Of a DNA stretch of 5,922 nucleotides, positions 5,654 through 5,922 are shown in pieces. A program made the position numbers and the translations under genes. The DNA is from Christensenella sp. UBA4379 (GTDB lineage Bacteria > Bacillota > Clostridia > Christensenellales > Aristaeellaceae). The stretch's first letter is position 1, and every line of letters begins with the position of its first letter. The notes beneath the pieces are model-generated. The model did not search any database. It saw nothing but the letters and a program-made list of their open reading frames with translations, and was not told where the DNA came from. The stretch covers positions 1 through 5,922 of the forward strand of contig DGRV01000052.1 of NCBI GenBank assembly GCA_002391225.1, in the 5' to 3' direction.

Positions 5654-5680
5654 CGGACCACAAAAAAGGAGGAGTTTCCC

Positions 5681-5922
5681 ATGGCAAAAGTATCTCTTCA
5701 GCATATCAGCAAGATCTATCCCGGCGGCGTAAAGGCTGTTGACGACTTCAACCTCGAAATCGCCGATAAGGAATTTATCGTTCTGGTCGGTCCCTCCGGC
5801 TGCGGTAAGTCTACCACCCTGCGCATGGTCGCCGGTCTGGAAGAAATCTCCGAAGGCGAACTGTACATCGGTGACAAGCTGGTCAACGACGTCGCGCCGA
5901 AGGACCGCGACATCGCCATGGT
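5681..5922 (+). CDS. ABC transporter ATP-binding protein, MsmK/UgpC/MalK type, N-terminal part
   Basis: This is the nucleotide-binding subunit of a carbohydrate-type (CUT1-like) ABC importer, which hydrolyses ATP at the inner face of the membrane. Only the first 80 residues are visible, of about 360-370 usual for the family. Walker A is GPSGCGKST at 37-45. It is followed by LRMVAGLEE and then VNDVAPKDRDIAM at 68-80, the segment that precedes the Q-loop in this subfamily. MsmK, UgpC and MalK cannot be told apart from this part, and the ATPase may serve several importers. The ATG at 5681 has a very strong AAAGGAGGAG site 6 nt upstream. Codon choice differs from the genes before it, with many GGT, GTT, TCT and GAA codons, which suggests selection for high expression. 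It is separated from the unit upstream by a terminator and has its own TATAAT. Confidence 0.95.
   Translation, partial: MAKVSLQHISKIYPGGVKAVDDFNLEIADKEFIVLVGPSGCGKSTTLRMVAGLEEISEGELYIGDKLVNDVAPKDRDIAM

Noticed and set aside
4737..5687. Minus-strand open frame (316 residues) opposite the deacetylase-like gene
   Set aside because: It is antisense to a gene with clear NodB motifs and runs through the intergenic terminator and promoter. No domain is recognisable.

Overview
The window is a GC-rich stretch with the signals of a Firmicutes-type bacterium: strong purine-rich Shine-Dalgarno sites, near-consensus TTGACA/TATAAT promoters, and family variants typical of Clostridia or Negativicutes (DUF554 protein, SRAP protein, MsmK/UgpC-type ABC ATPase). 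The exact lineage cannot be fixed from the sequence alone. The genes are ordinary chromosomal ones. I see no phage, IS element, CRISPR array, tRNA or rRNA.

Layout. (1) Bases 1-1139, minus strand: the N-terminal 379 residues of the DNA helicase RecG, running off the left edge. (2) Bases 1140-1307: a divergent intergenic region with back-to-back promoters, one for recG and a perfect-consensus one facing right. (3) Bases 1308-5498, plus strand: five closely packed genes that look like one transcription unit. They encode a membrane-anchored endonuclease/exonuclease/phosphatase (EEP) family protein, a secreted C39-like cysteine peptidase, a SRAP (YedK/HMCES) DNA-protein crosslinking protein, a DUF554 membrane protein, and a NodB-type polysaccharide deacetylase-like protein without a signal peptide. 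Gaps are 42, 6, -4 (ATGA overlap) and 46 nt. (4) Bases 5499-5680: an intergenic region with a terminator, competing hairpins, a TATAAT box and a leader hairpin. (5) Bases 5681-5922: the start of a sugar-type ABC transporter ATPase, cut by the right edge.

The five-gene unit mixes envelope-facing proteins (EEP, peptidase, DUF554) with a DNA-damage protein (SRAP, next to but divergent from recG). I infer co-transcription from spacing only and see no proof of a shared pathway.

The most unusual observation is at the SRAP/DUF554 junction. Two A_AAA_AAC heptamers lie in the correct phase near the 3' end of the SRAP gene, and the -1 frame is open from there straight into the DUF554 gene, so a -1 frameshift would yield a SRAP-DUF554 fusion. 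Also notable are a 7-bp tandem repeat that supplies the ribosome binding site of the peptidase gene, and mutually exclusive hairpins downstream of the deacetylase gene.
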